Shown: in pieces, positions 4,535-5,617 of the stretch
Numbering within the stretch: position 1 is the first letter of the stretch
Layout of the letters: each line of letters opens with the position of its first letter
Assembly: GCA_007119455.1 (NCBI GenBank)
Contig: SKPR01000027.1
Span: 1-5,617, forward strand
Origin: Candidatus Brevefilum sp.
GTDB taxonomy: Bacteria > Chloroflexota > Anaerolineae > Anaerolineales > Anaerolineaceae
Length of the DNA: 5,617 bases
Direction of reading: 5' to 3'
The notes under the pieces: generated by a model
Databases searched by the model: none
Told to the model about the DNA's origin: nothing
Seen by the model: the letters and a program-made list of their open reading frames with translations, nothing else
Position numbers and translations under genes: made by a program

Positions 4535-5617
4535 GGCCGCGTTGGCGTAAGATTTTTGCTGATCTCTGGCGTAACCTAGCCCGCTTCATCCTGGTAACAC
4601 TCTCACTGACGGTGGGTTTGTTTGCTGTGGGGATGATCGTAGGGGGGTATGAAACCACCCTGGAAGATATGCAAACGGGTTTTCAGGCCATTAACCCTGC
4701 AGAGATCCGGGTGAGCACCGATCCCTTTGACGAAAACCTGGTCGAACGTGTCGGGCGGCTGGATGGGGTGGTCCAGGCGGAAGGAGAGCGGCTGTTGCAG
4801 CTGCAGATGAAGTCAGCTGCGGGGGATTGGAAGAACCTGGTCGTCCGGATTCTGCCGGATGATGGCAGAGACATTAACCGGGTGGAGCTTTTGGAGGGCA
4901 GCCTGCCCGAAGAACGTGAGTTGCTTCTGGATGTCCATCGTGAGATTGACCACCGTATCGGAGACCTGGTGACTATCCAAACACCAGCTGGCCTGGAACG
5001 GGAGATGCGACTGACGGGCAAGGTGCGCGACCAGACCATTGGGGTAATTGGCACCAGTTATTTTATTGCACCGACATATGGGTATATCACATTCGATACA
5101 CTGCCCTGGCTGCAGCAGGAACGCCAGTATTCAATCTTGCTGGTCAGGGCTGATCCGGAACTCACAGATGTAGAATTTTCGAACCTGAAAGACGATATCA
5201 CGAAAATTATTGAGCATAGTGGACGTGAAGTATCATCCATTACGGATTTGACCCCCACAGCGCATCCCAATAGCGGTTATGTCAGTGCAGTTTCCGGCCT
5301 GCTGGCCCTGCTGGGTTTTTTGTCCGTTTCTTTGAGCGGCTTTCTCGTTTTCAACGCCATGGCAGCCCTATTTGCCCAACAGATTCAATTTATCGGGATC
5401 ATGAAAGCAATCGGTGCTCAAAGGAAGGACATCATCCGGATGTACATGGTCTTTATTTTTGTGTTTGGCCTGCTTGCAATGGCGATCGCCATCCCCGCGT
5501 CTGCGCATGCGGCGGCAGAATTGGGCCAGTTTCTGGCAATCCGGATGAACTATAATGCTGGCGGCGTTCGCTATGTGCCCCTGGCGATTGCCATACAGGT
5601 GATTATTGGCCTGATCC
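4531..5617 (+). CDS. FtsX/MacB-family ABC transporter permease (3'-partial)
   Basis: The frame starts at the ATG that overlaps the previous stop (ATGA) and is open to the window end, 362 residues, with no stop. A GGGGG run 7 nt upstream can serve as ribosome site. A basic N-terminus (MRPRWRKIFADLWRN) leads into a first membrane helix at about 18-38. A long soluble extracytoplasmic domain follows (about 40-250), of the MacB-periplasmic-core type. Then come a second helix (about 254-276), the hallmark coupling segment QIQFIGIMKAIGAQRKDIIRMY (284-305), and a third helix (306-323). The IGA-x-R-x-D-I motif is the FtsX-domain signature that contacts the ATPase. This family does not move solutes through a channel in the classic way but transmits force across the membrane, exporting lipoproteins, peptides or drugs or controlling envelope enzymes. 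The protein is probably two-domain and much longer. It is the membrane partner of the two ATPases upstream. Confidence 0.9.
   Translation, partial: MRPRWRKIFADLWRNLARFILVTLSLTVGLFAVGMIVGGYETTLEDMQTGFQAINPAEIRVSTDPFDENLVERVGRLDGVVQAEGERLLQLQMKSAAGDWKNLVVRILPDDGRDINRVELLEGSLPEERELLLDVHREIDHRIGDLVTIQTPAGLEREMRLTGKVRDQTIGVIGTSYFIAPTYGYITFDTLPWLQQERQYSILLVRADPELTDVEFSNLKDDITKIIEHSGREVSSITDLTPTAHPNSGYVSAVSGLLALLGFLSVSLSGFLVFNAMAALFAQQIQFIGIMKAIGAQRKDIIRMYMVFIFVFGLLAMAIAIPASAHAAAELGQFLAIRMNYNAGGVRYVPLAIAIQVIIGLI

Noticed and set aside
4683..5270. Long minus-strand open frames opposite the permease
   Set aside because: Low-complexity Ser/Arg-rich translations without ribosome sites, lying opposite a clear FtsX-family coding frame.

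Overview
The window looks like a piece of a Chloroflexota (Anaerolineae-type) chromosome. The grounds are the secreted beta-helix protein ending in Tyr-Leu-Pro-Leu-Val-Leu-Arg, a tail I associate with exported proteins of this phylum, plus intermediate base composition and good Shine-Dalgarno sequences. The phylum assignment is an inference, not a search result. No tRNA, rRNA, CRISPR array or insertion sequence is visible.

Layout. (1) Positions 1-878, plus strand: the 3' part of a gene for an exported right-handed beta-helix protein with a choice-of-anchor Q type C-terminal region. (2) 879-1039: a short convergent intergenic gap with two hairpins. (3) 1040-1768, minus strand: a six-helix membrane protein resembling the phospholipid (PEMT) and isoprenylcysteine methyltransferases, with its own likely promoter at 1854-1881. 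(4) 1906-2520, minus strand: a TetR-family repressor. (5) 2521-2690: a regulatory region between tetR and the ABC genes. (6) 2691-5617, plus strand: two ABC ATPases and the first 362 residues of an FtsX/MacB-type permease. These three genes overlap by 1 bp and 4 bp and are almost certainly one translationally coupled operon that continues beyond the window.

How it fits together. The TetR protein is probably the local switch for the exporter operon and for itself. The 170-bp region holds two abutting copies of a 21-bp inverted repeat, TAATGAAC-N5-GTT(C/T)ATTA, which together form a 42-bp dyad. One copy sits on the -10/+1 region of the plus-strand promoter (TTGACA-N16-TAAAAT). The other sits on the -10/+1 region of the minus-strand promoter (TTGATA-N17-TATAAT). 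The promoters face each other, so their transcripts should overlap by about 22 nt at the 5' ends.

The most unusual protein is the second ATPase. It is a gap-free paralogue of the first (about 55% identity by hand count) with a weakened signature motif. It also carries a C-terminal domain of about 130 residues shaped like a cyclic-nucleotide-binding (CAP effector) domain but lacking its usual phosphate-binding arginine. The inferred system is a TetR-controlled MacB/LolCDE-like membrane machine with two non-equivalent ATPases, one of which may sense a ligand.
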